From: Streptomyces sp. SW4
GTDB taxonomy: Bacteria > Actinomycetota > Actinomycetes > Streptomycetales > Streptomycetaceae
Reading direction: 5' to 3'
Length of the DNA: 64,000 nucleotides
Assembly: GCA_003248315.1 (NCBI GenBank)
Contig: QKWM01000004.1
Coordinates: forward strand, 4,151,001 to 4,215,000
The notes below the pieces were generated by a model. The model saw only the letters and a program-made list of their open reading frames with translations, was not told the origin of the DNA and made no database searches. This document shows positions 39,646-49,221 of the stretch, one piece after another. Every line of letters starts with the position of its first letter. Positions within the stretch are counted from its first letter, which is position 1. Both the position numbers and the translations under genes were made by a program.

Positions 39646-40241
39646 ATGACCGACCAGCCCTACGACACCCTCGACCTCGGCCCGCAGGCGCGCGTCGTCG
39701 CCCGCCTCGCCGACGGCGTCACCGACGACCGGCTCGCCGGTCCCACGCCCTGTCCCGGCATGGCGGTGCGCCATCTGCTCGGCCACCTCATCGGCCTGGC
39801 CGTCGCCTTCCGCGACGCCGGCCGCAAGGACCTGGGCGCCACCACCGACACCGATCCGGAGACGGTGGTGCCCGACATCGGTCCCGGCTGGCGCACGGAG
39901 CTGCCCGCGGTGCTGGACGAGCTCGCCGACGCCTGGCGCGACCCGGCGGCCTGGTCCGGCGCCACCCGGGCGGGCGGCGTGGACCTGCCCGGCGAGGTCG
40001 CCGGGATCGTCGCCGCCGACGAACTGGTCATCCACGGCTGGGACCTGGCCCGCGCGACCGGCCAGGACTACACCCCCGACCCGGCCGCCCTGCGGGCCGC
40101 CTACGGCCTCCTGCGCGCCTCGGCCGAGGAACCGGAGCGGGACGGCGGCATGTTCGGCCCCGTCGTCCCCGTCCCCGACGACGCGCCGCTGCTGGACCGT
40201 GCGGTGGGGCTGAGCGGCCGGGACCCCGGCTGGACCCCTGA
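39646..40241 (+). CDS. TIGR03086-type, mycothiol-dependent-isomerase-fold protein
   Basis: About 198 residues of the DinB/MDMPI-like four-helix fold common in actinobacteria. It has ARLADGVTDDRLAGPTPCPGMAVRHLLGHLIGLAVAF with the metal-site His, and the C-terminal motif AADELVIHGWDLARATGQ. The reading ends GLSGRDPGWTP. A stop follows only if one C is restored in GACCCCCTGACG at about 40237; uncorrected, the frame runs into the regulatory region. The ATG at 39646 follows GAGGAGCAGCG. Members may use mycothiol as cofactor. The specific reaction is unknown. Confidence 0.8.
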
Positions 40242-40300
40242 CGCGGCCCAGCGGGAGGCCCCACGGCAGAAAGCCCTTTCACCTTTCTCTGTCCGAACCA

Positions 40301-40354
40301 TTGACGAACCGTCGCGCCGCTCCTACGTTCATCGCGTCGTACTCCGTACGTCAT
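40301..40354 (+). promoter_or_regulatory. gntR operon promoter with ACGTCAT element
   Basis: TTGACG (40301-40306), a 17-base spacer and TACGTT (40324-40329) make a strong promoter. ACGTCAT (40348-40354) begins the palindromic stretch ACGTCATATATGAGACG around TCATATATGA. The position just after the expected start site suits repression by the GntR protein encoded next. Confidence 0.65.
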
Positions 40355-40390
40355 ATATGAGACGCGATACGCGAGATCCGAGAGGCGCGC

Positions 40391-41068
40391 ATGACCTCTG
40401 TGCCCACGCCGATCCCCTCCCGCACGCAGTACGTGCTGCAGGAGATCAAACGCCGCATCCTCACCGGGCAGCTGCCACCCGGTCAGGCCCTGGTCGAGAC
40501 CGAACTCGCCGCGCAGTTCGGGGTCTCCAAGACCCCGGTGCGCGAGGCGCTGAAGACCCTGGCCGGCACCGGACTGGTCGTCATGAGCCAGTACAAGGGC
40601 GTCACGGTGCGCATGGTGGACGCGGACATGGCGCGCGAGGTCTACGACGTGCGGCTGCTGCTGGAACCCGAGGCCCTGCGGCGCGCCGTGCGCCGGGGCG
40701 CCCCGCTGGACGCGGCCCGCGACGCCCTCACCCGGGCCGAGGAGGCCGCCGACGCCGCCGAACGCTCCCTGGCCAACCGCGAGTTCCACCGCGCCCTGTA
40801 CCTGCCGTGCGGCAACCCGCTGCTCGGCCGGATGCTCGACGAGGTCCGTGACCAGGCGGCCCTCGTCTCCGCCGTCGCCTGGGCCGCCGACCCCTCCTGG
40901 CAGCGCGAGGCCCGCGAACACCAGGAGATCCTGCGCCTGGCCCTCGCCGGCGACGCGGACGGCGCCGCACGCGCCCTCCACGCGCACATCGCGTCCTTCG
41001 TCGAGCGGGCCTTCCCGGAAGCGGACACCGCCGCCGGGCAGGCCCAGGAAGAGGACGGTCCGGCATGA
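40391..41068 (+). CDS. GntR-family (FadR/FCD subgroup) regulator
   Basis: Intact 225-residue regulator. The winged helix reads YVLQEIKRRILTGQLPPGQALVETELAAQFGVSKTPVREALKTLAGTGLV. The FCD effector domain follows with YDVRLLLEPEALRRAV, NREFHRALYLPCGNPLL, REHQEILRLALAGDADGAARALHAHI; its Asp/His residues bind metal and an organic acid in this group. The ATG at 40391 follows GAGAGGCGCGC. It overlaps the next gene by four bases, so it leads the operon of the two sugar-acid enzymes. A sugar-acid or keto-acid intermediate is the expected inducer. Confidence 0.92.
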   Translation: MTSVPTPIPSRTQYVLQEIKRRILTGQLPPGQALVETELAAQFGVSKTPVREALKTLAGTGLVVMSQYKGVTVRMVDADMAREVYDVRLLLEPEALRRAVRRGAPLDAARDALTRAEEAADAAERSLANREFHRALYLPCGNPLLGRMLDEVRDQAALVSAVAWAADPSWQREAREHQEILRLALAGDADGAARALHAHIASFVERAFPEADTAAGQAQEEDGPA

Positions 41069-41971
41069 CAACGACGTTCGAGTCCCAGCGGGCGGCCCTC
41101 GCCGACGTGGTGGCGATCCCGGTCACCCCGTTCGCCGCGGACGGCTCCGTCGACCCGCCACCTACCGGGCCCTGCTGCGCCGCCTGCTCGACGGGGGCAT
41201 CACCACCCTCACCCCGAACGGCAACACCGGCGAGTTCTACGCCCTCACCCGGCCGAGCGGCGCCAGGTCACCGAACTCACCGTCGAGGAGGCCGGCGGCC
41301 GGGCGGCCGTCCTGGTCGGCGTCGGCCACGACGTGCCGACCGCCGTCGCCTCCGCGCGCCACGCCCGCGACCTGGGTGCGCAGATGGTGATGGTCCACCA
41401 GCCGGTCCACCCCTACGTCTCCCAGGACGGCTGGGTCGACTACCACCGGGCCATCGCCGAGGCCGTCCCGGAGCTGGGCGTCGTCCCCTACCTGCGCAAC
41501 CCGCGGCTGGCGGGCGCCCGCCTCGCCGAACTCGCCGACGCCTGCCCCAACGTCATCGGCGTCAAGTACGCCGTCCCGGACGCGGCACGGTTCGCCGCCT
41601 TCGCCCGGGACGCGGGGCTCGACCGGTTCGTGTGGGTGGCCGGGCTCGCCGAGCCGTACGCCCCCTCGTACTTCTCCGCCGGGGCCACCGGCTTCACCTC
41701 CGGGCTGGTGAACGTCGCCCCGGCCGTCTCGCTGAACATGATCGAGGCGCTGCGGGCCGGCGACTACCCGGCCGCCATGAAGGTCTGGGAGCAGATCCGC
41801 CGCTTCGAGGAGCTGCGCGCCGCGGACGGCTCCGCGAACAACGTCACGGTCGTCAAGGAGGCCCTGGCCGCACTCGGCCTGTGCCGCCGGGAGGTCCGCC
41901 CGCCCAGCAAGCCCCTGCCCGAGGAAGCGCGCGCCGAGGTCGCCGCCATCGCCGCCGGGTGGTCCATATGA
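41065..41971 (+). CDS. DHDPS-fold lyase, probable 2-keto-3-deoxy-sugar-acid dehydratase
   Basis: About 303 residues after two corrections (near 41157 and 41250, each one C lost). It has TLTPNGNTGEFYALTPAERR (NTGE in place of GTTGE), Y143 in VVPYLRNPRL aligned with the catalytic Tyr, and lysine K168 in VIGVKYAVPDA. Residues around the Tyr differ from both DapA and KdgD, so the substrate differs. Between a sugar-acid dehydratase and a GntR regulator, and coupled to both by four-base overlaps, the best guess is L-2-keto-3-deoxyarabonate dehydratase giving alpha-ketoglutarate semialdehyde. An aldolase activity is the main alternative. Confidence 0.72.
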
Positions 41972-43698
41972 CCGAGCAGCCAAAGCGCCCCGAGCACCTG
42001 CGCAGCCACCAGTGGTACGGCACGGACGGCCTGCGCTCCTTCAGCCACCGCGCCCGCACCCGCCAGCTCGGCTACCTGCCCGAGGAGCACCTCGGCAAGC
42101 CCGTCGTCGCCGTCCTCAACACCTGGTCCGACATCAACCCCTGCCACGTCCACCTCCGCGACCGCGCCCAGGCCGTCAAGCGGGGCGTGTGGCAGGCGGG
42201 CGGCTTCCCGCTGGAGTTCCCGGTCTCCACTCTCAGCGAGACCTTCCAGAAGCCGACCCCATGCTCTACCGCAACATGCTCGCCATGGAGACCGAGGAGC
42301 TGCTGCGCTCCTACCCGGTCGACGGTGCCGTCCTGATGGGCGGCTGCGACAAGACCACGCCCGCCCTGCTGATGGGCGCGGCCAGCGCCGGCCTGCCCAC
42401 CGTGTTCGTGCCCGCCGGGCCCATGCTCCCCGGCCACTGGCGCGGCGAGACCCTCGGCTCCGGCACCGACATGTGGAAGTACTGGGACGACCGGCGGGCC
42501 GGCCTGATCGGCGACTGCGAGATGCAGGAGCTGGAGAGCGGACTGGCCCGCTCGCCCGGGCACTGCATGACGATGGGCACGGCCTCCACCCTGACCGCCG
42601 CAGCCGAGGCCCTCGGCATCACGGTGCCGGGCGCCTCCAGCATCCCGGCCGTCGACTCCGGGCACGACCGGATGGCCGCGAAGGCGGGCATGGCGATCGT
42701 CGACCTGATCCACCGCGACCGGAGGATCGGCGACATCCTCACCGCTGACGCGTTCGAGGACGCCGTCACCACCGTCCTCGGCCTCGGCGGCTCCACCAAC
42801 GCCGTCATCCACCTGATCGCCATGGCCGGCCGGGCGGGGTCACGCTCACCCTGGACGACTTCGACCGCATCGCCCGGACCGTGCCGGTGCTGGCCAACGT
42901 GCGGCCGGGCGGACAGACGTACCTGATGGAGGACTTCCACTTCGCCGGCGGACTGCCCGGGTTCCTCTCCCGCATCCCCGACCTGCTCCACCTGGACCGG
43001 CCCACCGTCTGCCACGACACCCTGCGCGAGCAGATCGCCGGCGCCCGGGTGCACGACGACGACGTCATCCGGCCCCGCGACAACCCGGTCGCCGCCGAGG
43101 GCGGGGTCGCCGTCCTGCGCGGCAACCTCTGCCCGGACGGCGCGGTCATCAAGCACATCGCCGCCGAGCCGCACCTGCTCGAGCACACCGGCCGCGCGGT
43201 CGTCTTCGACGACTACCGCACGATGCAGCGCACCATCGACGACCCGTCCCTGGGCATCACCGCCGACAGCGTGCTGGTGCTGCGGGGCGCCGGCCCCAAG
43301 GGCGGCCCGGGCATGCCCGAGTACGGCATGCTGCCCATCCCGGCCACCTGCTCAAGCAGGGCGTGCGGGACATGGTGCGGATCTCCGACGCCCGGATGAG
43401 CGGCACCAGTTACGGCACCTGCGTGCTGCACGTGGCGCCCGAGTCCTTCGTCGGCGGCCCGCTCGCCCTGGTCCGCACCGGCGACCTGATCACCCTCGAC
43501 GTCGCCGCCCGCTCCCTGCACCTGCACGTGGACGACGCCGAACTGGAGCGCCGCCGCGCCGCCTGGACACCGCCGCCCGCGCCCTACGAACGCGGCTACG
43601 GCGCCCTGTACCTCGACCAGATCACCCAGGCCGACACCGGCTGCGACTTCGACTTCCTCGCCCGCCCGGGCCGGGTGCGGGACCCGTACGCCGGCTGA
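41968..43698 (+). CDS. araD: IlvD/EDD-family sugar-acid dehydratase, probable L-arabinonate dehydratase
   Basis: About 577 residues, normal for sugar-acid dehydratases. The three cysteines that bind the [2Fe-2S] cluster are C59 (SDINPCHVH), C127 (MGGCDKTTPA) and C200 (PGHCMTMGT). These are, as I recall, the same positions as in Rhizobium L-arabinonate dehydratase. LNTWSDINPCHVHLRDRAQAVKRG and GGFPLEFPV also fit that group rather than IlvD. Frame breaks are near 42258, 42838 and 43349. It overlaps the lyase upstream by four bases. The product would be 2-keto-3-deoxyarabonate. Galactonate or xylonate use cannot be excluded. Symbol used in the arabinonate-dehydratase sense. Confidence 0.8.
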
Positions 43699-43737
43699 AC
43701 CCTCCGGTAGTGGCGGCCCGGACACCCGCACATCCCG

Positions 43738-43755
43738 TGGAAAGCGCTTCCTGCC
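43738..43755. promoter_or_regulatory. LacI-type operator before the pectin-region importer
   Basis: TGGAAAGCGCTTCCTG has the core AAGCGCTT of LacI-family operators. One more T would make GGAAAGCGCTTTCC, a perfect palindrome. A base may have been lost here as in the genes around it. It lies about 110 bases before the permease ATG. No LacI regulator gene is in the window. Confidence 0.5.
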
Positions 43756-43861
43756 CGGGACCCGCACCCCGCAAGCCCCTGCTTCCTCCCGGCGGCGCGC
43801 GCACCCCGCGCCGTAGGGAAGGCACCCCGCACCGCACGACGTACGAGAACGGAGAACAGTC

Positions 43862-44797
43862 ATGGCCCAAGCCGCAGCCGTGGCGAAACCGCCCGCGCCG
43901 GACCGGCCGCGCCGTGCCTCCGCCACCCCGCGCAGGCTGCCGTACCTGCTGATCGCCCCGGCGGGCCTGCTGATGCTGGGGTTCATCGCCTACCCGGTCA
44001 TCAGCGTCTTCTACTACAGCCTCCAGGACTACAACCCCACCAAGCCGTGGCGGAACGGCTTCGCGGGCCTGGAGAACTTCACCCGCATCTTCACCGACGA
44101 CCCGCTGTTCTGGGACACCCTGGTGTTCAGCGCCAAGTGGGTCGTCGTCGAGGTCGGGCTCCAGCTGCTGTTCGGGCTCGCCCTGGCCCTGATCGTCAAC
44201 CAGACCTTCGTGGGCCGGGCGCTGGGCCGCGCCCTGGTCTTCTCCCCGTGGGCCGTCTCCGGCGTGCTGACCTCCGCCATCTGGGTCCTGCTCTACAACT
44301 CCCAGACCGGCATCACCCGTTACCTCGCCGACCTCGGCATCGGCTCCTACGGCACCAGCTGGCTGTCGGACCCCTCCACCGTGTTCCCGGCGGCGATCGT
44401 CGCCGACCTGTGGCGGGGCGTGCCCTTCTTCGCGATCCTCATCCTCGCCGACCTCCAGTCCGTCTCGAAGGACCTGTACGAGGCCGCGGAGGTGGACGGG
44501 GCGAGCCGCCTCAAGCAGTTCTGGCACATCACCCTGCCCCATCTGAAGGACGCCATCATCCTGTCCACGCTGCTGCGCGCGGTGTGGGAGTTCAACAACG
44601 TCGACCTGCTCTACACCCTCACCGGCGGCGGGCCCGCGGGCGAGACGACGACGCTGCCGCTGTACGTCGCCCACACCAGCGTCGACGCCCACGACTTCGG
44701 CTACGCGTCGGCCCTGACCACGGTCGCGTTCGTGATCCTGCTCTTCTGCTCGATCGTCTACCTGCGGCTGAGCAAGTTCGGAGGCGAGTCCAAGTGA
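43862..44797 (+). CDS. Sugar ABC transporter permease (MalF type)
   Basis: Intact 311-residue membrane protein with six helices: LPYLLIAPAGLLMLGFIAYPVISVFYYSLQDY, AKWVVVEVGLQLLFGLALALIV, LGRALVFSPWAVSGVLTSAIWVLL and others. The EAA loop is LYEAAEVDGASRLKQFWHITLPHL, followed by EFNNVDLLYTLTGGGPAG. The ATG follows GGAGAACAGTC. It overlaps the second permease by four bases and leads a six-gene run to the GH43 gene and pectate lyase. The matching binding protein is probably the one at 50.3-51.7 kb. Import of pectin-derived oligosaccharides is inferred from context. Confidence 0.92.
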   Translation: MAQAAAVAKPPAPDRPRRASATPRRLPYLLIAPAGLLMLGFIAYPVISVFYYSLQDYNPTKPWRNGFAGLENFTRIFTDDPLFWDTLVFSAKWVVVEVGLQLLFGLALALIVNQTFVGRALGRALVFSPWAVSGVLTSAIWVLLYNSQTGITRYLADLGIGSYGTSWLSDPSTVFPAAIVADLWRGVPFFAILILADLQSVSKDLYEAAEVDGASRLKQFWHITLPHLKDAIILSTLLRAVWEFNNVDLLYTLTGGGPAGETTTLPLYVAHTSVDAHDFGYASALTTVAFVILLFCSIVYLRLSKFGGESK

Positions 44798-45687
44798 TCA
44801 CCAAGGAGGCCGTCGAGGCCGCCCCGGCCCCGCGCCCGCCGACCCGCGGCCACCGCGGCCGGCCGCGAAGCACCGCGCCTGGGACGAGGTCCCCGCTGGC
44901 AGATCTACCTGCCGCTCGGGTCTACCTGGTCTTCACCCTCGTCCCGTTCTACTGGATCCTGCTCTTCTCCTTGCGCCCCGCCGGCTCGACCTCGCTGGTG
45001 CCCTGGCCGATGACCTTCGAGCACTTCGAGAAGGTCTGGACGGAGCGGAGCTTCGGCACCTACTTCGGCAACAGCGTGCTCGTCGGCCTCGCCACCCTGG
45101 TGATGACGACGATCGTCGCGCTGGCCGGCGGCTACGCCCTCGCCCGGTTCGACTTCCGGATCAAGCGGGCCTTCATGCTGGCGCTGCTGTGCTCGCAGTT
45201 CGTGCCGGGCGCCCTGCTGCTGGTCCCGCTGTTCGAGATCTTCGCCGAACTGCGGCTGATCAACTCGCTCGGCAGCGTCATCCTCGCCGAGACGGTCTTC
45301 CAGCTGCCGCTGTCGATGATCCTCATCAGCAACTTCATCAAGAACGTGCCCTACTCCCTGGAGGAGGCCGCCTGGGTGGACGGCTGCGGCCGGCTGCGGG
45401 CCTTCCGGGTGATCGTGCTGCCGCTGCTGCGGCCCGGCCTGATCGCCGTCGGCTCCTTCGCCTTCGTGCACTCCTGGAACCACTTCCTGTTCGCCCTGAT
45501 GTTCCTCAACAACCAGAGCAAGCAGACCATCCCGGTCGGCCTCAACAGCCTGATGAGCGCGGACAGCGTCGACCTCGGCGCGCTCGCCGCCGGCGGCATC
45601 ATCGCCGCGGTGCCCGTGGTGATCGTCTTCGCCTTCATCCAGAAGTGGCTGATCACCGGCTTCAGCGCGGGGGCGGTGAAGGGATGA
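44794..45687 (+). CDS. Sugar ABC transporter permease (MalG type)
   Basis: About 299 residues after correction. Six helices include VYLVFTLVPFYWILLFSLRP, VGLATLVMTTIVALAGGYALARF, LALLCSQFVPGALLLVPLFEI and ALAAGGIIAAVPVVIVFAFI. The EAA loop is LEEAAWVDGCGRLRAFRVIVLPLLRPG and the end is GFSAGAVKG, typical for MalG. Three lost bases are inferred in the N-terminal arm, near 44865, 44894 and 44920, which restore the reading KHRAWDEVPRWQIYLPLGVY. The GTG start overlaps the first permease stop. Its own stop overlaps the oxidoreductase ATG. Confidence 0.9.
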   Translation: MITKEAVEAAPAPRPPTRGHRGRPRSTAPGTRSPLADLPAARVYLVFTLVPFYWILLFSLRPAGSTSLVPWPMTFEHFEKVWTERSFGTYFGNSVLVGLATLVMTTIVALAGGYALARFDFRIKRAFMLALLCSQFVPGALLLVPLFEIFAELRLINSLGSVILAETVFQLPLSMILISNFIKNVPYSLEEAAWVDGCGRLRAFRVIVLPLLRPGLIAVGSFAFVHSWNHFLFALMFLNNQSKQTIPVGLNSLMSADSVDLGALAAGGIIAAVPVVIVFAFIQKWLITGFSAGAVKG

Positions 45688-46839
45688 GCCCGGTTCCCGT
45701 CGTCCTCGCCGGCGCCCGTGGCCACGGCCGCTGGCACGTCGCCAACATCCGCCGCCTGGAGGCCATGGGCGTCGTACGGCTCGTCGGCATCTGCGAACTG
45801 AGCCCGCTCACCGAGGAGGAGTCCGGCGGCGAACTTCCCCGCCAGTCCGCCGACTTCGGTGAACTGCTCGACAGCACCGGCGCCCGTGCCGCGGTGATCT
45901 GCACGCCGATCCCCACCCACACCCCCTCGCGCTGACCGCCGCACGCCGGGGCGTGCACCTGCTGCTGGAGAAGCCGCCGGCACCGTCGTACGCCGAGTTC
46001 CGGCGGATGGCCGACGCCGTCGCCGAGGCCGGTGTCGCCTGCCAGGTCGGGTTCCAGTCGCTGGGCTCGCACGCCGTGCCGGCCGTCCGGGAGCTGGTCG
46101 CCGACGGCGCGATCGGCGAGGTCACCGGCGTCGGCGCGGCCGGCGCATGGGTGCGCGACGAGGCGTACTTCCGGCGGGCCCCGTGGGCGGGCCGGCGGCG
46201 CCTGGACGGCACCGACGTGGTCGACGGCGCCCTGACCAACCCCTCGCGCACGCCGTCGCCACCGCCCTCGCCCTCGCCGGCGCCACCCGCGCCGAGGACG
46301 TCACCGGCGTCGCGACCGAGCTGGCCCACGCCAACGACATCGAGGCCGACGACACCTCCTGCGTCCGGATCTCCACCGCCCGGGACCTGCGGGTGACCGT
46401 GGCCGCGACGCTGTGCGCCGAACGGGCCGGCGAACCGTACGTCGTCGTGCACGGCAGCAGCGGACGGATCACCTTCTGGTACAAGCAGGACCGCGTCCTG
46501 CTCCAGCGCGCCGGCCACGGCCCCGAGGAGTACGAGTACGGCCGCACCGACCTGCTGGAGAACCTCCTCGGCCACCTGGCGACGGGCGCCGCCCTGCTGG
46601 TCCCGCCCGAGGAGACCGGTGCCTTCATGCGGGTGGTGGAGGCGGTCCGCCGGGCCCCCGACCCCGAGCCGCTGCCCGACTCCGCGTGGCGCCGCGTCCC
46701 CGGCGAGGGCCGCCGCCTGGTCCCCGGCATCGACGCCCTCGTGGCCGCCGCCGCCGACACCCTGTCCCTCTACTCCGAACTGGGTGCGCCCTGGGCGCCG
46801 CGCACCGCGCACCCGCTGAACGAGGTGAGCACCCGATGA
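45684..46839 (+). CDS. Gfo/Idh/MocA-family oxidoreductase
   Basis: About 386 residues. The N-terminal NAD(P)-binding part is VVLAGARGHGRWHVANIRRLE, with VGICELSPLT and AAVICTPIPTH. The Gfo/Idh lysine-proline signature is HLLLEKPPAPSYAEF, followed by QVGFQSLGSHAVPAV. The C-terminal sheet domain has HANDIEADDTSCVRISTARDL and VVVHGSSGRITFWYKQD. Frame breaks are near 45926 and 46242. It sits between permease and DUF6807 genes with four-base overlaps on both sides. These enzymes oxidise or epimerise sugars. The actual substrate, perhaps a sugar released from pectin side chains, is not known. Confidence 0.87.
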
Positions 46840-47677
46840 CCGGCGACGACCTGCTGCTGCGCGTGGCCGGCCGGCCCGTCGGCCGGTACGTGGTCCGGCC
46901 CGAGCTGCCCGGCCGGCTCTCGCCGCGCCCGTACCTGCATCCCGTCACCACCCTGGCCGGCACCGTGGTCACCGAGCTGAGCCCCGCCGACCACGCACAC
47001 CACCTCGGCGTCGGTGTCGCCGTTCCCGACGTCGAGGGGCACAACTTCTGGGCGGGCGCACGTACGTCCGCGGGCAGGGCCCGACGGAGCTGGACAACCA
47101 CGGCGCCCAGCGGCACACCGCCCTCCCGGCGCGCGGCCCCGACGGGTTCGAGGCGGAGCTGCGCTGGGTCGCCGCCGGCACCGAGCTGCTGCGCGAGCGC
47201 CGCACGGTCGCGGCGACGGTGCTCACCGACGCCGCCTGGGCGCTGGACCTCACCTTCGCCCTGACCAACGTCACCGCCGGCCCGCTCACCCTCGGCAGCC
47301 CCGCCACCAACGGGCGCCCCGGCGCGGCCTACGGCGGCTTCTTCTGGCGGGCCCGCAAGGAGAGCGCGGCGCCGGACGTCTTCACCGCCGACCGGCAGGG
47401 CGAGGCGGGGGTGCACGGCAGCCGCGCCGACTGGCTCGCGCTGACCGGCGCCACCTGGTCGCTGGTGTTCGCCGGGGCCACCGAAGCCACCCGGCGCGAC
47501 CCCTGGTTCGTGCGGACCGCCGAGTATCCGGGCGTCGGTTCCTCCCTCGCCCACGACACACGGACACCGATCGCCCCCGGCGCCACCCTGGTCCGCCGGA
47601 TCGTCACCGTCGTCGCCGACGGCCGCCTGGACGCCGACGGCGCCGCCACCCTCGTACGAAAGGCGGTCGGCACGTGA
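46836..47677 (+). CDS. DUF6807 (PmoA-like) family protein
   Basis: About 281 residues. Features are YLHPVTTLAGTVVTE, SPADHAHHLGVGVAVPDVEGHNFWAG with a His-rich HAHH motif, TELDNHGAQRH, and NGRPGAAYGGFFWRARK. Proteins of this type are often next to Gfo/Idh oxidoreductases in actinobacterial sugar operons and are labelled PmoA without a proven role. The HAHHLG and NHG histidines could form a metal or catalytic site. One lost base near 47058 breaks the frame. It is coupled by four-base overlaps to the oxidoreductase before and the GH43 gene after it. Confidence 0.8.
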
Positions 47678-49187
47678 CCCCCGAGGCCGCGCGGACCTAC
47701 ACCAACCCCGTCCTGAACGCCGACTGGTCCGACCCCGACGTCGTCCGCGTCGGCGACGACTTCTACCTGACCGCCTCCAGCTTCGGCCGCGCCCCCGGCC
47801 TGCCCCTGCTGCACTCCCGGGACCTGGTGAACTGGACCCTCGTCGGCCACGCCCTGGAACGGCTGGAGCCCGAGGACGCGTTCGCCGTGCCCCGGCACGA
47901 CTGCGGCGTCTGGGCCCCCTCCCTGCGCCGTCACGCCGGCCGCTTCTGGATCTTCTGGGGCGACCCCGACCACGGGATCTTCCAGGTCAACGCCCCGAGA
48001 TCCGGGGCCCGTGGACCCGCCCGCACCGGGTGAAGGAGGGCAAGGGGCTGATCGACCCGTGCCCGCTGTGGGACGAGGAGACCGGCGAGGCCTACCTGGT
48101 GCACGCCTGGGCGAGGTCCCGCTCCGGGATCAAGAACCGTCTCACCGGCCACCGGATGCGCCCCGACGGCACGGGGCTCCTGGACGAGGGGAAGGTGATC
48201 GTCGACGCCGACCTGATCCCCGGCTGGTTCACCCTGGAGGGCCCAAGCTGTACCGGCACGACGGCTGGTTCTGGATCCTGGCGCCCGCCGGGGGAGTGGA
48301 GACCGGCTGGCAGGGCGCCTTCCGCGCACGGGACTTCTTCGGGCCGTACGAGGAGCGGGTCGTCCTGGAGCAGAAGGACACCGACGTCAACGGCCCCCAC
48401 CAGGGCGGCTGGGTGCGCACGGCGTCCGGCGAGGACTGGTTCCTGCACTTCCAGCAGCGCGGCGCCTACGGCCGGGTGGTCCACCTCCAGCCGATGCGCT
48501 GGGGCCCGGACGGCTGGCCGGTGCTGGGCGACGACGGCGCCCCGGTCGCCGGGCACCGCCGGCCCGCGCTGCCGCCGCAGCCGCCGGCGGCGCCCGCCAC
48601 CGACGACGACTTCCCCGGCGGGCGGTACGGCCGCCAGTGGTCGTGGACGGCCAACCCCGGGACGGCTGGGCCGTCCGGCACTCCGGGGACGGGCTGCGGC
48701 TGGCCTGCGTCCGCTCGGCCGACGCGCACGACCTGCGCAGGGTGCCGAACGTGCTCACTCAGCGGCTGCCCGGCACGCCGTGCGCGGTCGAGGTGGAGCT
48801 GCGGCTCGACAGCGAGGAACCCGGGGCGCGGGCGGGGCTCGCGGTGCTCGGCGACGCGTTCGGCTGGATCGGGCTCCAGCGGGGCGCCGACGGCAGCGCG
48901 CACCTGGTGCACCGGTTCGCCGAGGCGGTCGCGGGGACGGAACGGGACGCCGCCCACGCCCGGCCCGCGCCCGGCGGACGGGTCCGGCTGCGCGTGGAGA
49001 TCACCGCCGGCGCCCGCTGCCGCTTCTTCCACGACCTCGGCGACGGCCCGCGCCCCTCCGGCCAGGTCTTCGCCGCCACCCCGTGGCGCTGGGTCGGCGC
49101 GCTGCTCGGCCTGTTCGCGCTGGCCCCGGCCGGCCGGGCGCCGCCGGCACCGCCACCTTCACGCACTTCCGGATCACCGGCCTGTAA
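47674..49187 (+). CDS. Glycoside hydrolase family 43 (arabinofuranosidase/xylosidase type)
   Basis: About 506 residues without signal peptide, so cytosolic. The five-bladed GH43 domain starts YTNPVLNADWSDPDVVRVGDDFYLTASSF, with the general-base Asp near residue 20. It continues with CGVWAPSLRRH, GLIDPCPLWDEETGEAYLVHAW (pKa-tuning Asp) and QKDTDVNGPHQGGWV (acid-Glu region nearby). A C-terminal beta-sandwich, typical of GH43 beta-xylosidases, covers the last 190 residues (DDDFPGGRYGRQWSW onward). Frame breaks are near 47997, 48244, 48660 and about 49130. The GTG overlaps the DUF6807 stop. Likely role: trimming imported arabino- or xylo-oligosaccharides from pectin side chains. Confidence 0.87.
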
Positions 49188-49221
49188 CCCGATCTCACCC
49201 GTACGCCCGTGGGGAGCCGCC

